A program made the position numbers and the translations under genes. A DNA stretch of 64,000 nucleotides from Albidovulum aestuarii. Lineage in GTDB: Bacteria > Pseudomonadota > Alphaproteobacteria > Rhodobacterales > Rhodobacteraceae. Below are positions 17,944-26,986 of the stretch, piece by piece (the stretch's first letter is position 1; each line of letters opens with the position of its first letter). The stretch is taken from the NCBI RefSeq assembly GCF_029961185.1, contig NZ_JASBQQ010000002.1, positions 434,001 through 498,000 on the forward strand, given 5' to 3'. The notes beneath the pieces were generated by a model, which did no database searches, had not been told where the DNA came from, and saw only the letters and a program-made list of their open reading frames with translations.

Positions 17944-18287
17944 GGAGGTGCCCGCGCCCGCGACACCGGGGGCGCGTGGAATGTCGAAGACACGCCGTGA
18001 GAAACCACGACCTTCTCGGCCCGAACCACGGGTCGTTCAGGCTCTGGCGCGGTCAGCACATGGGCCGACAGAACCGATGCCACAAGGTCGGGGCAGAAAT
18101 GGCTTTCGCCGGTGGGACTGCCATCGGCGTCGAGCGTGACCTGAACCAGACCGCCGCCCGAGCAGAGCACCACCACCTGCCCCGCAACGGAGACCTGACC
18201 CCGAGCGGTCGCGGCAGCAAGGCTCATCGCCGTCACGGCGACGACGAGAATCAGGGCAATCGCCTTGCGGAGCGGAAGGAAGATCAT
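17931..18287 (-). CDS. DUF2946-like secreted/membrane protein
   Basis: 118 residues. N-terminal hydrophobic signal segment (residues 8-28), then GQVVVLCSGGGLVQVTLDADG and a later HFCPDLVASVL. The paired cysteine signature and acidic glycine loop match the DUF2946 family often found next to copper chaperones and copper receptors. A role in copper homeostasis is inferred from this context. Confidence 0.75.
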   Translation of the reverse strand: MIFLPLRKAIALILVVAVTAMSLAAATARGQVSVAGQVVVLCSGGGLVQVTLDADGSPTGESHFCPDLVASVLSAHVLTAPEPERPVVRAEKVVVSHGVSSTFHAPPVSRARAPPVSA

Positions 18288-18693
18288 GGCCGGAACCTAG
18301 AGGCGGGAGTGGGGATTGAAAAGGCCCGCGCCAATCGGTCGCAGAGTGGGGGGAAACGCCCCGGTTTCAGATGTTTGGCTGGAACGGTGGTGAATTCGGT
18401 TAAGCCCCATACGATAAGCAGCGGTCGGACTCGGGACGAAACGGACCTTGCCGCATGCACAACGGTAGCCGGGTGGGCGCCTGCCCGTGGGGTGGCGCGG
18501 CAACCAGTATTCAATACAATTTATGGCAGCAAAACCCCTCTGACCTCATGCGAGGCGCGCGGTTGCAAAAGCGCCAGCCCGCCCGGACGGGCAGGCGCTC
18601 GCCCGGCGCCTTCGGCTTGTTCCGGGCGAAAAGGGTCGTACGCGCCAAATTCCGCAACGGGCTCAGAGCAAGCCTGTGCGATTTCCAGGCAAT
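18288..18693. other. intergenic stretch with no assigned gene
   Basis: About 400 bases between the DUF2946-like gene and the rpmG terminator. Short open frames exist on the minus strand (for example 18284-18514), but they lack a ribosome site and any family signature I recognise. No tRNA-like or riboswitch-like structure is evident. The promoter of the DUF2946/PCu(A)C pair presumably lies at its left end. Confidence 0.4.
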
Positions 18694-18724
18694 CAAAAAG
18701 AAAAGGCCGCGCAATTGCGCGGCC
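18694..18724 (-). terminator. Rho-independent terminator of rpmG
   Basis: Perfect 20-nt palindrome at 18705-18724 (GGCCGCGCAATTGCGCGGCC), followed on the minus strand by a T-rich tract (18694-18704). It lies 26 nt after the rpmG stop. Confidence 0.9.
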
Positions 18725-18750
18725 TCACTATCCCTCGGGATCGGCAGATC

Positions 18751-18918
18751 TTACTTGATCTTGCCTTCCTTGTATTCGACATGCTCACGCTTGACCGGGT
18801 CGTACTTCCGCACAACCATCTTCTCGGTCATGGTGCGGGCATTCTTCTTGGTCACGTAGAAGTGCCCGGTGCCCGCCGTCGAGTTCAGACGGATCTTGAT
18901 CGTCGTCGGCTTCGCCAT
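18751..18918 (-). CDS. rpmG: 50S ribosomal protein L33
   Basis: 55 residues, [20 protein letters not shown] then [10 protein letters not shown] and a C-terminal [14 protein letters not shown], the full bL33 pattern. It is the cysteine-free form, lacking the zinc-ribbon CxxC pairs, as in E. coli RpmG. The start at 18918 is preceded by GGAG. Single-gene transcript with its own terminator. Component of the large ribosomal subunit near the E site. Confidence 0.95.
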   Translation of the reverse strand: MAKPTTIKIRLNSTAGTGHFYVTKKNARTMTEKMVVRKYDPVKREHVEYKEGKIK

Positions 18919-19050
18919 AGTCGTTCTCCACTAGCCGGACGGCAGCGCCGCCCGCGAAATCCTTGAAGCCCGCCTTTTAACCGTCTTCCCGGCCGAGTCA
19001 ACCACCTCTTCGCACCGAACTGCAACGCCGGCCGGAAAGCGGTCAGTGCG

Positions 19051-19755
19051 TCAGTTCCAGATGCGCGAACGGAACTCCCAAGGCGATACGCCGTTCCCAT
19101 CCTTGTCGGCCTGTTCGAAATGCGCGCGGGCCGCCGCAATGAACTCTTCCCGCGTCACAACGCCGTCCCCGTCGCCATCCATGGGATCAAAACGGGCCTG
19201 CTTGCGCGCCTGCCTGGCGTTCGAGTCGAAGCCGCCGACCCAGCCCATTCGGATCGCCATGAATTCGTCGAGCGTCAGGGCGCCGTCATCATCGAGGTCG
19301 AGCGCACTGAAGACCGCCGTGGAGTGCGCGGCGGCTTCCTCAGCCGTGACGGTTCCGTCCTGATCCAGATCCACCGGCGCGAATCCGCCGCGCCCCGGCA
19401 TCATATGCCCCTGCCCTGGCGCACCGCCCCAACCGGGCATCATGCCTGAACCCGGCATACCGCCCCAGCCCTGCATCATGCCACCCCAGCCCGGACCACC
19501 GCCCCAGCCAGGCATTGTACCCGGGTCAGGGTATCCATCCGGCGCACCCCAGCCCGGCCCCCAGCCGGGGACCATTCCTCGGCGCTGGCTGAACCAGCCC
19601 CAACCTTCCGGCTCGCCGCCCCACGGCGCCATCATGCCATAACCGGGCATGCCAGGGCCCTGCCCCATGCCGTATCCCGGCCCAGATTGCGCCTGAAGAG
19701 CGGGCGCAACGACGCAAGCGGCGATAAGTGTCGCCATAAACGCATGACTTTTCAT
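19051..19755 (-). CDS. secreted EF-hand protein with Gly/Met/Trp/Pro-rich linker
   Basis: 234 residues from ATG 19755, chosen because AAAGGA lies 7 nt upstream; an ATG 15 nt earlier is possible. Signal peptide ends near ALQAQ. Residues about 25-125 are a low-complexity region with repeated MPGWGG/GMMPGWGG-type units. The C-terminal 100 residues hold EF-hand loops DLDQDGTVTAEE, DLDDDGALTLDE, DGDGDGVVTREE and a weaker DKDGNGVSPWE. Calcium binding is very likely for the first three. Periplasmic or surface location inferred; biological role unknown. Confidence 0.85.
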   Translation of the reverse strand: MKSHAFMATLIAACVVAPALQAQSGPGYGMGQGPGMPGYGMMAPWGGEPEGWGWFSQRRGMVPGWGPGWGAPDGYPDPGTMPGWGGGPGWGGMMQGWGGMPGSGMMPGWGGAPGQGHMMPGRGGFAPVDLDQDGTVTAEEAAAHSTAVFSALDLDDDGALTLDEFMAIRMGWVGGFDSNARQARKQARFDPMDGDGDGVVTREEFIAAARAHFEQADKDGNGVSPWEFRSRIWN

Positions 19756-19912
19756 CGGATGTCCTTTCATGACCGCGATTGTCATCGCAGCCAAGAAAAG
19801 CCGAACTGGAGGTTCTCGCCCTGACGAATGTCAATCGCGGACTTCACGCTTGCGTGAGAGCGGAACGCCGCGCAGCGACCGGACCTGCGCTCCTGCGATA
19901 CGCCCCCCTGTG

Positions 19913-20617
19913 TCAGGCGCCTGGCGGCGTCCGCCCCATTGCCGCGTGAAGCCGCGCCCGCGTTGCGGTGTCGAGCCCCAGTGCGGTGGCGAGCTGGTCC
20001 AGATAGGTCTGCTCTGCCGGCGTATCAAGCTGGATCGCCATCAGTGACGACGAGTAGACCTGCTCGCGCATCGAGGCGCCCGCTGCCTCGGCCATGGCCA
20101 TCGCATCGACAGGCCGGTCAAGCTCGGCCTCGACAAAGGCGATCTCTTCGTCGCTGGCATCCGTGAGGTGATCAAGGATCTTCGCCCGTTCCTCGGCGTC
20201 GATCTCGCCATCCGCCTTGGCGGCCTGGATCATCGCCCGGATCATCAGGCGGGCATTTTCCTCGGCGATGGGCGAGGCTGGTGTCGCCCCGGTCATCGCC
20301 TCCATCATGTCGCCCATCGCCTTGCCGCCCGCCGTCGCCGCACTGGTCATGGACCCGATCAGGCTGCCGATTCCGGCCTCGGCAGCCTCCGACGCGCCCC
20401 CGAACTGTTCGTACATCTGCCGCACCATCTTCGCACCGCCCGGCAGGCCCATCTTCTCGGCCTGCTGGCCCCATTGATCGACCGCACCGCCCGGTTCCCC
20501 GGCCTTTTTCAGAGCGTCCTTGACGCCATCCATCCCGCCGACTTTGCGGTACTTGTCATAGCCCCGCGCGGCGGCGAAACCGACGGCGAGCGTAGCAAGG
20601 GTCTTGACGAAACTCAT
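19913..20617 (-). CDS. DUF533 / TerB-like protein
   Basis: 234 residues. N-terminal hydrophobic segment (MSFVKTLATLAVGFAAARGY). Then a Gly/Ala-rich middle and a C-terminal helical domain with IRAMIQAAKADGEIDAEERAKIL, the acidic TerB-like calcium/metal-binding pattern seen in DUF533 proteins. Typical closing signature is SSLMAIQLDTPAEQTYLDQLA. Start supported by a strong AGGTTCCTC-type site 20 nt upstream. Family function unknown; probably inner-membrane associated. Confidence 0.85.
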   Translation of the reverse strand: MSFVKTLATLAVGFAAARGYDKYRKVGGMDGVKDALKKAGEPGGAVDQWGQQAEKMGLPGGAKMVRQMYEQFGGASEAAEAGIGSLIGSMTSAATAGGKAMGDMMEAMTGATPASPIAEENARLMIRAMIQAAKADGEIDAEERAKILDHLTDASDEEIAFVEAELDRPVDAMAMAEAAGASMREQVYSSSLMAIQLDTPAEQTYLDQLATALGLDTATRARLHAAMGRTPPGA

Positions 20618-20681
20618 GAGGAACCTCCCGGACTGATTTCGCCCATCATAACGTGGGGATCGCGGCACGGGGGGAGAAAAT

Positions 20682-21082
20682 GCGCGGATGGCCTGTAAGC
20701 CGGATTCTGTCTACCCCGGACCGTGATCCGGGGCTGGATGACCATTCCTCTCGCCCCGCCGTTACCGGCGGGATCAAGCTGCCAACCCGGGCCTCTCGGG
20801 CTGAAGCGTCCCTGCGGTCAGTATCCTTGCGGACTTGCCCCGCGCGAGGCCCCTATTTGGCATTGCTCCCGGTGGGGCTTGCCGTGCCGGTCCTGTCGCC
20901 AGTCCCGCGGTGGGCTCTTACCCCACCGTTTCACCCTTACCTCCGCCGAAACGGGGGCGGTATATTCTCTGTGGCGCTTTCCCTCGGGTTTCCCCGGCCG
21001 GGCGTTACCCGGCACCGTTGCCTCATGGAGTCCGGACTTTCCTCGTCCCCGAAAGGGGCCGCGATCATCCGGCCATCCGCGC
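20682..21082 (-). ncRNA. rnpB: RNase P RNA, bacterial type A
   Basis: About 401 nt catalytic RNA that removes tRNA 5' leaders. On the minus strand the universal 5' element GAGGAAAGTCCGGACTCCAT (near 21025-21045) and the 3' element GACAGAATCCGGCTTAC (near 20695-20711), which together form helix P4, are both present. The ends are set by P1: 21071-21082 pairs with 20682-20693 over 12 bases. GGTAAGGGTGAAACGGTGGG and GTAAGAGCCCACCG correspond to the P10-P12 specificity region. Confidence 0.96.
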
Positions 21083-21162
21083 GAAGACGGAGTTATGCGC
21101 TGATCCGGGCGGCGTCAACTGCCCTGCAGACCTGGTGCGGCGCATCACGCGGTTCAATATGA

Positions 21163-21190
21163 AAAGGGCGGCGCTTTCGCACCGCCCTTT
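21163..21190 (-). terminator. terminator after the cold-shock gene
   Basis: 9-bp stem (21163-21171 with 21182-21190) followed by TTTTC on the minus strand, just after the cold-shock gene stop at 21218. It lies upstream of rnpB. Confidence 0.7.
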
Positions 21191-21217
21191 CCGAATATCC
21201 GAACGTTACCGTTCAGC

Positions 21218-21424
21218 TCAGGCGAGCTGGAGGTTCGTCGCCGATTCACGGCCGTCACGGCCGGCTTCGATGTCGAAGGTCACTTTCTGACCGTCGGCCA
21301 GTTCGCGGATGCCCGAACGCTCAAGCGCCGAGATGTGCACGAACACGTCTTTTTTGCCGCCATCGGGAGCAATGAAGCCGAAACCTTTGGTAGCGTTGAA
21401 CCATTTCACGGAGCCAGTAGCCAT
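21218..21424 (-). CDS. CspA-family cold-shock protein
   Basis: 68 residues, single cold-shock domain. RNP1 is KGFGFIAPD and RNP2 is DVFVHISAL, with [12 protein letters not shown] at the start. Binds single-stranded RNA/DNA and acts as an RNA chaperone. A strong GGAGATATC-type ribosome site precedes the start. The long upstream region of about 200 nt to the next gene is compatible with a structured 5' leader. Confidence 0.95.
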   Translation of the reverse strand: MATGSVKWFNATKGFGFIAPDGGKKDVFVHISALERSGIRELADGQKVTFDIEAGRDGRESATNLQLA

Positions 21425-21626
21425 CGTGATATCTCCTCAGTAGTACCGCCCACACAGCGCAGCGGTCCGGCGCAGTCAGTCACAATCGAAGAACTGAGGC
21501 CGGTAAGGGAGACAGTGGTCGAAAGAGGTAACGTCGCCAGCGTCATATGCGCGTTCGCCGACGAATTTGCAAGAAATATCGGCAAGATGGCATGGGCAGG
21601 CTAAAACCCGCCCACGCGAGCTGATG

Positions 21627-23201
21627 TTATTTCTTGGTGATACGCCCGTCGAGGTAAGGCGTGTAAGGCCCCTTGGCGGCAAGATATTCCGCCGTGACAT
21701 CGGCCAGATCGGGGCCGAAATCATAGGCGTTCATGCCGTCAGTCGCGAACATGTCAAAGCCGTCCCCGCCATTCCTGACATAGTTGTTGGTTACGACGCC
21801 GTAGACGGTATCGGCCTCAATCGGCGCCCAGTCATCGCCCGAGCCGACCATCACGTCCGACACGCGGGACCCGGGCTCGGCCGCCGGATCGAAGGTGTAT
21901 TTCAGACCCGCGACCTGAGCGAAACGGCCAGCACCTTCCTCGACCTGGCTCACGCCGTTTTCAAGGGCGGCCACGATTGTTGCGCCCTTGGCCTGGAAGG
22001 TCGAAAGCGTGTTCTGGAACGGCAGCACGGTCAGCACCTCGCCCATCGTCACCTCGCCCGCATCGATGGAGGCGCGCAGGCCGCCGCCATTGGCAATCGC
22101 AATCTGGATACCCTGATCGGCGACGCGCGCCAGCATCGCATCGGCGACAAGATTGCCCATCTGGCATTCGACCGCCCGGCAATTCGCCCTGTCACCGTCG
22201 ATGGCTTCGGCGGCCTCGGCCACGACCTTGTTGCGGATCTCATCGAGTGGCACGGCCAGTTCCGCGATCCGCTCCTTCGTCGCCCCGTCCTCGGTGACGG
22301 CCGCGTCCATGATCAGCGGTTCGCCCGTGGCCTCAATGATCTCACCGGCATCATTGAAGGTCACGTTCAGCTCGCCCAGGAACTTGCCATAGGCATAGGC
22401 CGAGACGATGGCGGTATTGCCCACCATGGTCGGATAGGGGCCTTCAGCACGGTCATTGCTGTTCGACAAAAGCGTATTCGTATGGCCGCCGACGATCACA
22501 TCGACGCCCGTCGTTTCCGCCGCGACCTTCTGATCGACGCCATAGCCGGAATGCGACAGAACGATGATCTTGTTCACGCCCTCGGCGGTCAGTTTGTCGA
22601 CCTCGCCCTGAACCGCGCCGACCGGATCGGTGAAGATCACGTTCTTGCCGGGGCTTGCCAGTTCGTCGGTATCCTGCGGCGTCAGGCCGATCAGGCCGAG
22701 TTTCTCGCCGCCCTGTTCGATGATCACCGATTTCTGGATTGCACCGTCCAGAAGCGGCTCGCCCGAGATATCGGCGTTCGACATCAGGATGGGAAAGTCG
22801 ACCGTATCAACGAACCCGCGCAGAACTTCCGGCCCGTCGTCAAACTCGTGGTTGCCCACGGTCATCGCGGTATAGCCAAGCTTGTTCATGAATTCGGCCG
22901 AGGCCGCACCCTTGTAATATGTGTAAAACAAGGTGCCCTGGAACTGGTCGCCGCCATCGACGAGGATCGAGTTGTTCGACCGCGCCCGCGCCTCGGCAAT
23001 CGCTGTCACCAGACGCGCGGTGCCGCCAAAGCATTCGCCCGCGTCGTTATCTTCGGCTGAACAACCCGAGTCGTATTTGGAGATTGGCTCAAACCGTGCA
23101 TGAAAATCGTTGGTATGCAGAATCGTCAGCGAATAATCCGCCTGCGCCATACCCGCCGAAAGCGCGAGAAGTGCCGCGGAGGTGAGAATCCGGGTGGCCA
23201 T
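21627..23201 (-). CDS. periplasmic bifunctional metallophosphoesterase / 5'-nucleotidase (UshA family)
   Basis: 524 residues from ATG 23201, with a signal peptide ending near MAQAD. The calcineurin-like metal sites are LTILHTNDFHARF, VDGGDQFQGT, MTVGNHEFDDG, LSHSGYGVD and VGGHTNT. The C-terminal 5'-nucleotidase domain has AIANGGGLRASID and NNYVRNGGDGFDMF. Hydrolyses nucleotides in the periplasm to release nucleosides and phosphate. Single gene; the extended open frame upstream of 23201 is not coding-like. Confidence 0.93.
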   Translation of the reverse strand: MATRILTSAALLALSAGMAQADYSLTILHTNDFHARFEPISKYDSGCSAEDNDAGECFGGTARLVTAIAEARARSNNSILVDGGDQFQGTLFYTYYKGAASAEFMNKLGYTAMTVGNHEFDDGPEVLRGFVDTVDFPILMSNADISGEPLLDGAIQKSVIIEQGGEKLGLIGLTPQDTDELASPGKNVIFTDPVGAVQGEVDKLTAEGVNKIIVLSHSGYGVDQKVAAETTGVDVIVGGHTNTLLSNSNDRAEGPYPTMVGNTAIVSAYAYGKFLGELNVTFNDAGEIIEATGEPLIMDAAVTEDGATKERIAELAVPLDEIRNKVVAEAAEAIDGDRANCRAVECQMGNLVADAMLARVADQGIQIAIANGGGLRASIDAGEVTMGEVLTVLPFQNTLSTFQAKGATIVAALENGVSQVEEGAGRFAQVAGLKYTFDPAAEPGSRVSDVMVGSGDDWAPIEADTVYGVVTNNYVRNGGDGFDMFATDGMNAYDFGPDLADVTAEYLAAKGPYTPYLDGRITKK

Positions 23202-23351
23202 GTGAAACTCCCTGTTATCGTTGATCGCATCAGAATGGGCGCAGATCGACGCGGTGTCAAAGCCCATCAAATGTGCCCTAGCGGCACTTTGTGACGCCCT
23301 GATAACGCAGGCGGGATTGACCGGACGGGCCTGACCGGGCATGAGCGGGCC

Positions 23352-23690
23352 ATGCTGATCTACAAGATCTTCCGCCGCCCCGAATGGGATGCGTTCCGCA
23401 GCGCGGGCAAGACGCTCGGCGCGCCCGTAGATTTGGCCGATGGGTTCATTCATTTCTCCACCGCCGAACAGGTGACCGAGACGGCGGCAAAGCATTTCGC
23501 CACCGAAAGCGACCTTGTGCTCGTGGCCTTTCGGGCGGGTGACCTCGGCGCCGATCTGCGCTGGGAACCCTCGCGTGGCGGCGCGCTCTTTCCCCATCTT
23601 TACCGGCCCCTTTCGATCTCGGAGGTCGTCTGGGACAAGTCCCTGCCGCTTGGGGCCACCGGGCATATCTTCCCTGAGGGCATGCTGTGA
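23352..23690 (+). CDS. DUF952-domain protein
   Basis: 112 residues, [12 protein letters not shown] at the start and [12 protein letters not shown] in the middle, ending with [12 protein letters not shown]: the DUF952 pattern (small cytosolic proteins distantly related to ADP-ribosyltransferase-like folds). It overlaps pyrD by 4 nt (GTGA), so the two are translationally coupled. Function unknown. Confidence 0.85.
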   Translation: MLIYKIFRRPEWDAFRSAGKTLGAPVDLADGFIHFSTAEQVTETAAKHFATESDLVLVAFRAGDLGADLRWEPSRGGALFPHLYRPLSISEVVWDKSLPLGATGHIFPEGML

Positions 23691-24745
23691 ATCTCATCGA
23701 ACGCGCCGGTCTTTGTGCGTTGCATCAATTCGATCCTGAGGTCGCACACGGCCTGTCGATCCGCGCGCTTTCCGCTGGCCTCGTACCGCTGCCCGGCGTC
23801 TATCAAAGCCCGAGGCTGAAAACCCGCATCGCCGGGCTCGACCTGCTGAATCCGGTCGGACTTGCGGCAGGCTACGACAAGAATGCCGAAGCGGTTACGC
23901 CGCTCTCCCGCGCGGGTTTCGGCTTCGTCGAGGTCGGTGCGGCGACCCCTCTGCCGCAGCCCGGCAATCCGAAACCCCGCCTTTTCCGCCTGACCGAAGA
24001 CCGCGCCGTCATCAATCGCTTCGGCTTCAACAATCAAGGTGCCGAGGCGATCGCCGCGCGGCTTGCCGGGGCCAAGCGCCATGTGCCGGTGGGCCTCAAC
24101 CTCGGGGCCAACAAGACATCGGCCGACCGCGCCGCCGATTTCGCGAAGGTGCTGGCGACCTGCGGGCCGCATGTCGACTTCGCCACCGTCAACGTCTCCT
24201 CGCCCAATACTGAGAAACTGCGCGATCTTCAGGGCAAGGCGGCATTGTCCGCGCTGCTCGCGGGCGTGATCGCCACCCGCGATGGCCTGCCCCGCCGCAT
24301 TCCGGTCTTCCTCAAGATCGCCCCCGATCTGAACGAGGCTGAACTGGCCGACGTGGCCGAGGTTGCCCTGACCTCCGGCATCGACGCGGTGATTGCCACC
24401 AACACCACGCTGTCACGCGACGGGCTGAGAAGCCGACACCGGGACGAGGCTGGCGGCCTGTCCGGCGCGCCGCTCTTTGAAAAATCCACACGCATCCTCG
24501 CGCGGCTTTCCCAGTTGACAGAGGGCAAGCTGCCGCTCATCGGCGTTGGAGGGATATTCTCGCCCGATGACGCGTATCAGAAGATCCGCGCCGGTGCTTC
24601 GGCCGTACAGATTTACTCAGCAATGGTCTATCAGGGTCTGTCGCTGGTCACCGAGATCGCCAGGGGCCTTGATGCGCTTCTCGCCCGCGATGGTTTCGCG
24701 ACGGTGGCCGAGGCCGTCGGCACCGGACGAAAGGACTGGCTATGA
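23687..24745 (+). CDS. pyrD: dihydroorotate dehydrogenase, class 2 (quinone-dependent)
   Basis: 352 residues from GTG 23687. Fourth step of de novo pyrimidine synthesis, on the inner membrane. An N-terminal amphipathic helix marks class 2. FMN/substrate motifs are [55 protein letters not shown] (catalytic serine) and [13 protein letters not shown]. It overlaps both neighbours by 4 nt in a DUF952-pyrD-arsC operon. Confidence 0.96.
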   Translation: MNLIERAGLCALHQFDPEVAHGLSIRALSAGLVPLPGVYQSPRLKTRIAGLDLLNPVGLAAGYDKNAEAVTPLSRAGFGFVEVGAATPLPQPGNPKPRLFRLTEDRAVINRFGFNNQGAEAIAARLAGAKRHVPVGLNLGANKTSADRAADFAKVLATCGPHVDFATVNVSSPNTEKLRDLQGKAALSALLAGVIATRDGLPRRIPVFLKIAPDLNEAELADVAEVALTSGIDAVIATNTTLSRDGLRSRHRDEAGGLSGAPLFEKSTRILARLSQLTEGKLPLIGVGGIFSPDDAYQKIRAGASAVQIYSAMVYQGLSLVTEIARGLDALLARDGFATVAEAVGTGRKDWL

Positions 24746-25083
24746 CAGAGATCTGGCACAATCCCCGTTGCTCCAAATCCCGCCAGACACTGGCGCTCCT
24801 GGAAGAACGCGGAATCGCCCCGACGATCCGCCTTTATCAGCAGGACGCACCAACCGAGACTGAAATCCGTGCCGCGCTTGCCGCGCTCAACATCCCCGCC
24901 ATCGCCCTGATGCGCTCGGGCGATGCGCTCTTCAAGGAACTCGGCCTGACCAAAGACATGGAAGATGACCGCCTGATCACCGCCATGGCTGCGCATCCCG
25001 CGCTGATCGAACGGCCCGTCGTCCTGCATGAAGGCCGCGCCGCCCTCGGCCGCCCGCCGGAATCGGTGCTCGACCTCTTCTGA
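24742..25083 (+). CDS. arsC: arsenate reductase, glutaredoxin-dependent type (ArsC/YffB-like)
   Basis: 113 residues, thioredoxin fold. Catalytic Cys10 sits in [10 protein letters not shown], the ArsC pattern. The C-terminal [20 protein letters not shown] matches the anion-binding arginine region. ATGA overlap with pyrD. No arsR or arsB is nearby, so arsenate reduction in vivo is uncertain; Spx/YffB-type homologues share this layout. Confidence 0.88.
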   Translation: MTEIWHNPRCSKSRQTLALLEERGIAPTIRLYQQDAPTETEIRAALAALNIPAIALMRSGDALFKELGLTKDMEDDRLITAMAAHPALIERPVVLHEGRAALGRPPESVLDLF

Positions 25084-25112
25084 TCTTCTTCTGTTCGGAA
25101 ATACATCGAGGG

Positions 25113-25155
25113 GTCGTCCTTTGGTGCGCCATTGGTTTGAGAACCAATGGACGAC
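25113..25155. terminator. bidirectional terminator between arsC and the MATE gene
   Basis: Perfect 9-bp stem (25129-25137 with 25142-25150, loop TGAG) nested within or competing with an outer 7-bp repeat, GTCGTCC/GGACGAC, at 25113-25119 and 25149-25155. It lies between two convergent genes. Confidence 0.65.
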
Positions 25156-25173
25156 GGGCAGCGCCCCCGGCAC

Positions 25174-26478
25174 TCAGGCCGCCACCTCTTCCGCCCGCCG
25201 GTAGCGCAGGGCCATCGTCACCCCCCGCGCCACGTTAAGCACCATGAGTGCGGCCCAGAGCCCGTGATTGCCGAAGGCGTCGGGCAGGGTCATCAGGGCC
25301 ACGACATAGATCGCGACGGAAACCAGCATCGCATTGCGCATCTCGCGGCTGAGCGTGGCGCCGATGAAGATGCCGTCGAACATCCAGCTCGCAACGCCGA
25401 TGACGGGGGCAAGCGCCACCCAGATCAGGTAACCCCGCGCAGTGGCGCGTACATCCGGCTCGGTCGTCATCAGGTCGATCAGCAAAGGCCCTGCGATCCA
25501 GAAGAAGAGGCCAAGCGCCACCGCTCCGCCCACGCCCCACTGGCTGGTCACAACCGACGCGCGGCGCACGGTATAGGCCGACCGCGCGCCGACCGCCTGC
25601 CCTACGAGCGATTCCGCAGCAAAGGCGAACCCGTCGAGCCCGAAGGCCGTGATCTCGAGAAACTGCAACAGGACCTGATTGGCAGCCAGCGTCACATCCC
25701 CGAAATGCGCGCCCCAGAATACAAAAGTGGTGAAGGAGGCCTGCAGAACGACCGAGCGGATCATGATATCGCCGTTGACCTTCATCATCCGCACGATACG
25801 GACCCGGTCAAAGACCCGTGCCCAGTCGCACCATTGTCCGCCAGCAAAGGCCGGACGGCAGAGCCAGAGGCCAAGGGCAAGGCCGCTCCATTCCGCAATC
25901 AGCGTGGCGATGGCCACACCTTCCACCCCCCAGCCAAAGCCGAGGACGAAGACAAAATCGAGCCCGATATTCAGCCCGTTCATCCAGAGTTGCAGGACCA
26001 ATACGCTGCGCGTCCGTTCGACCGCGATCAGCCAGCCTGTTACGGCATAAAGCGCGATGGTTGCCGGGGCGCCCCAGATGCGGATCGCGAGATACCCGCG
26101 CGTCAGCGCCTCCACCTCGTCCGAGGCGGGCGCCAGCCAGAAAGCGGCACGGAAGAGCAGCACCTGAGAGAGAATAAAGACGATACCGGCCGCGGCTCCA
26201 ATCATCAGCGCCCGCATCAGGATCGCGCCGGTTTCAGCGGGGTCCTTTGCGCCATGGGACTGAGCGACAAGGCCCGAAGTCCCCATCCTGAGGAATCCGA
26301 AGATCCAGTAGATCGAGGCCAGAACCACCGCGCCCACACCCACCGCACCGATTGGCGCGGCCGCGCCCATCTGGCCGACAACGCCGGTATCGACCGCACC
26401 CAGAAGCGGCACAGTGGCATTCGACAATACGATGGGCAGCGCGATCTTCAGAACGCGACGGTGGGTGATTTCAGCCAT
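25174..26478 (-). CDS. MATE-family multidrug/toxin efflux transporter (DinF-like)
   Basis: 434 residues, about twelve membrane helices in two homologous halves. The start motif IALPIVLSNATVPLLGAVDTGVVGQ is typical of the DinF subgroup. Exports cationic compounds using H+ or Na+ antiport. The start overlaps the following thioesterase stop by 8 nt, forming a three-gene minus-strand operon with two hotdog proteins. Confidence 0.92.
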   Translation of the reverse strand: MAEITHRRVLKIALPIVLSNATVPLLGAVDTGVVGQMGAAAPIGAVGVGAVVLASIYWIFGFLRMGTSGLVAQSHGAKDPAETGAILMRALMIGAAAGIVFILSQVLLFRAAFWLAPASDEVEALTRGYLAIRIWGAPATIALYAVTGWLIAVERTRSVLVLQLWMNGLNIGLDFVFVLGFGWGVEGVAIATLIAEWSGLALGLWLCRPAFAGGQWCDWARVFDRVRIVRMMKVNGDIMIRSVVLQASFTTFVFWGAHFGDVTLAANQVLLQFLEITAFGLDGFAFAAESLVGQAVGARSAYTVRRASVVTSQWGVGGAVALGLFFWIAGPLLIDLMTTEPDVRATARGYLIWVALAPVIGVASWMFDGIFIGATLSREMRNAMLVSVAIYVVALMTLPDAFGNHGLWAALMVLNVARGVTMALRYRRAEEVAA

Positions 26479-26986
26479 CCGAACGGTCAGGCATCAGGAA
26501 ATGCCCCGTTCCTTGCGCGAAAAGCCGCGACCGGTTGTCCTGCCAGGCTTCGACATGCACGCTGGCATAACGCCGCCCCGACCGGTTGACCCGCGCCCGC
26601 GCATAAGCGTCGCGCGGCAGGCCGGTGCGCAGATAATCGACGGTGAAGTCGATGGTCTTTGGCAGGCGCGGCAGATGGTCCGGGTCGAGCGTCTTCGGAT
26701 CGAGCCGCCCGCTTTCCATCTCTTCCCAGATCAGCGACCACGAAAGCTCGATGATCGCCGCCACCTCAAGGAAAGCCGCCGTCACGCCGCCATGGATCGC
26801 GGGTAGCATGGGATTGCCGATGAGCTTGTCATCAAAGGGCAGGACAGCCGTCAGTTCATCACCGCGCCGTTCGAACTCGATGCCAAGGAACTGGATATAG
26901 GGAACGCCATGCACGATGGCCTTCAGGGCCGCATCGCGGCGTTCCTTGACGACCTGAACCGGCTCGGGCTTGGCGCGCTTCGTCAT
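26471..26986 (-). CDS. PaaI-family hotdog thioesterase
   Basis: 171 residues. Hotdog-fold acyl-CoA thioesterase with the LPAIHGGVTAAFLEVAA segment, where the conserved HGG sits on the active-site loop/helix, and IDFTVDYLRTGLPRDAYARA downstream. It overlaps its upstream neighbour by 4 nt. It and the next protein probably act as homologous, perhaps partnered, thioesterases. Substrate not readable from the sequence. Confidence 0.87.
   Translation of the reverse strand: MTKRAKPEPVQVVKERRDAALKAIVHGVPYIQFLGIEFERRGDELTAVLPFDDKLIGNPMLPAIHGGVTAAFLEVAAIIELSWSLIWEEMESGRLDPKTLDPDHLPRLPKTIDFTVDYLRTGLPRDAYARARVNRSGRRYASVHVEAWQDNRSRLFAQGTGHFLMPDRSDG

Noticed and set aside
18284-18514. 76-codon minus-strand open frame next to rpmG
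   Set aside because: Arginine-rich, no ribosome site, no recognised family. Left as unannotated gap, though not excluded.
24742-25083. Possible arsenic resistance operon
   Set aside because: Only arsC is present, coupled to pyrD; no arsR, arsB or acr3 in the window, so no operon can be claimed.
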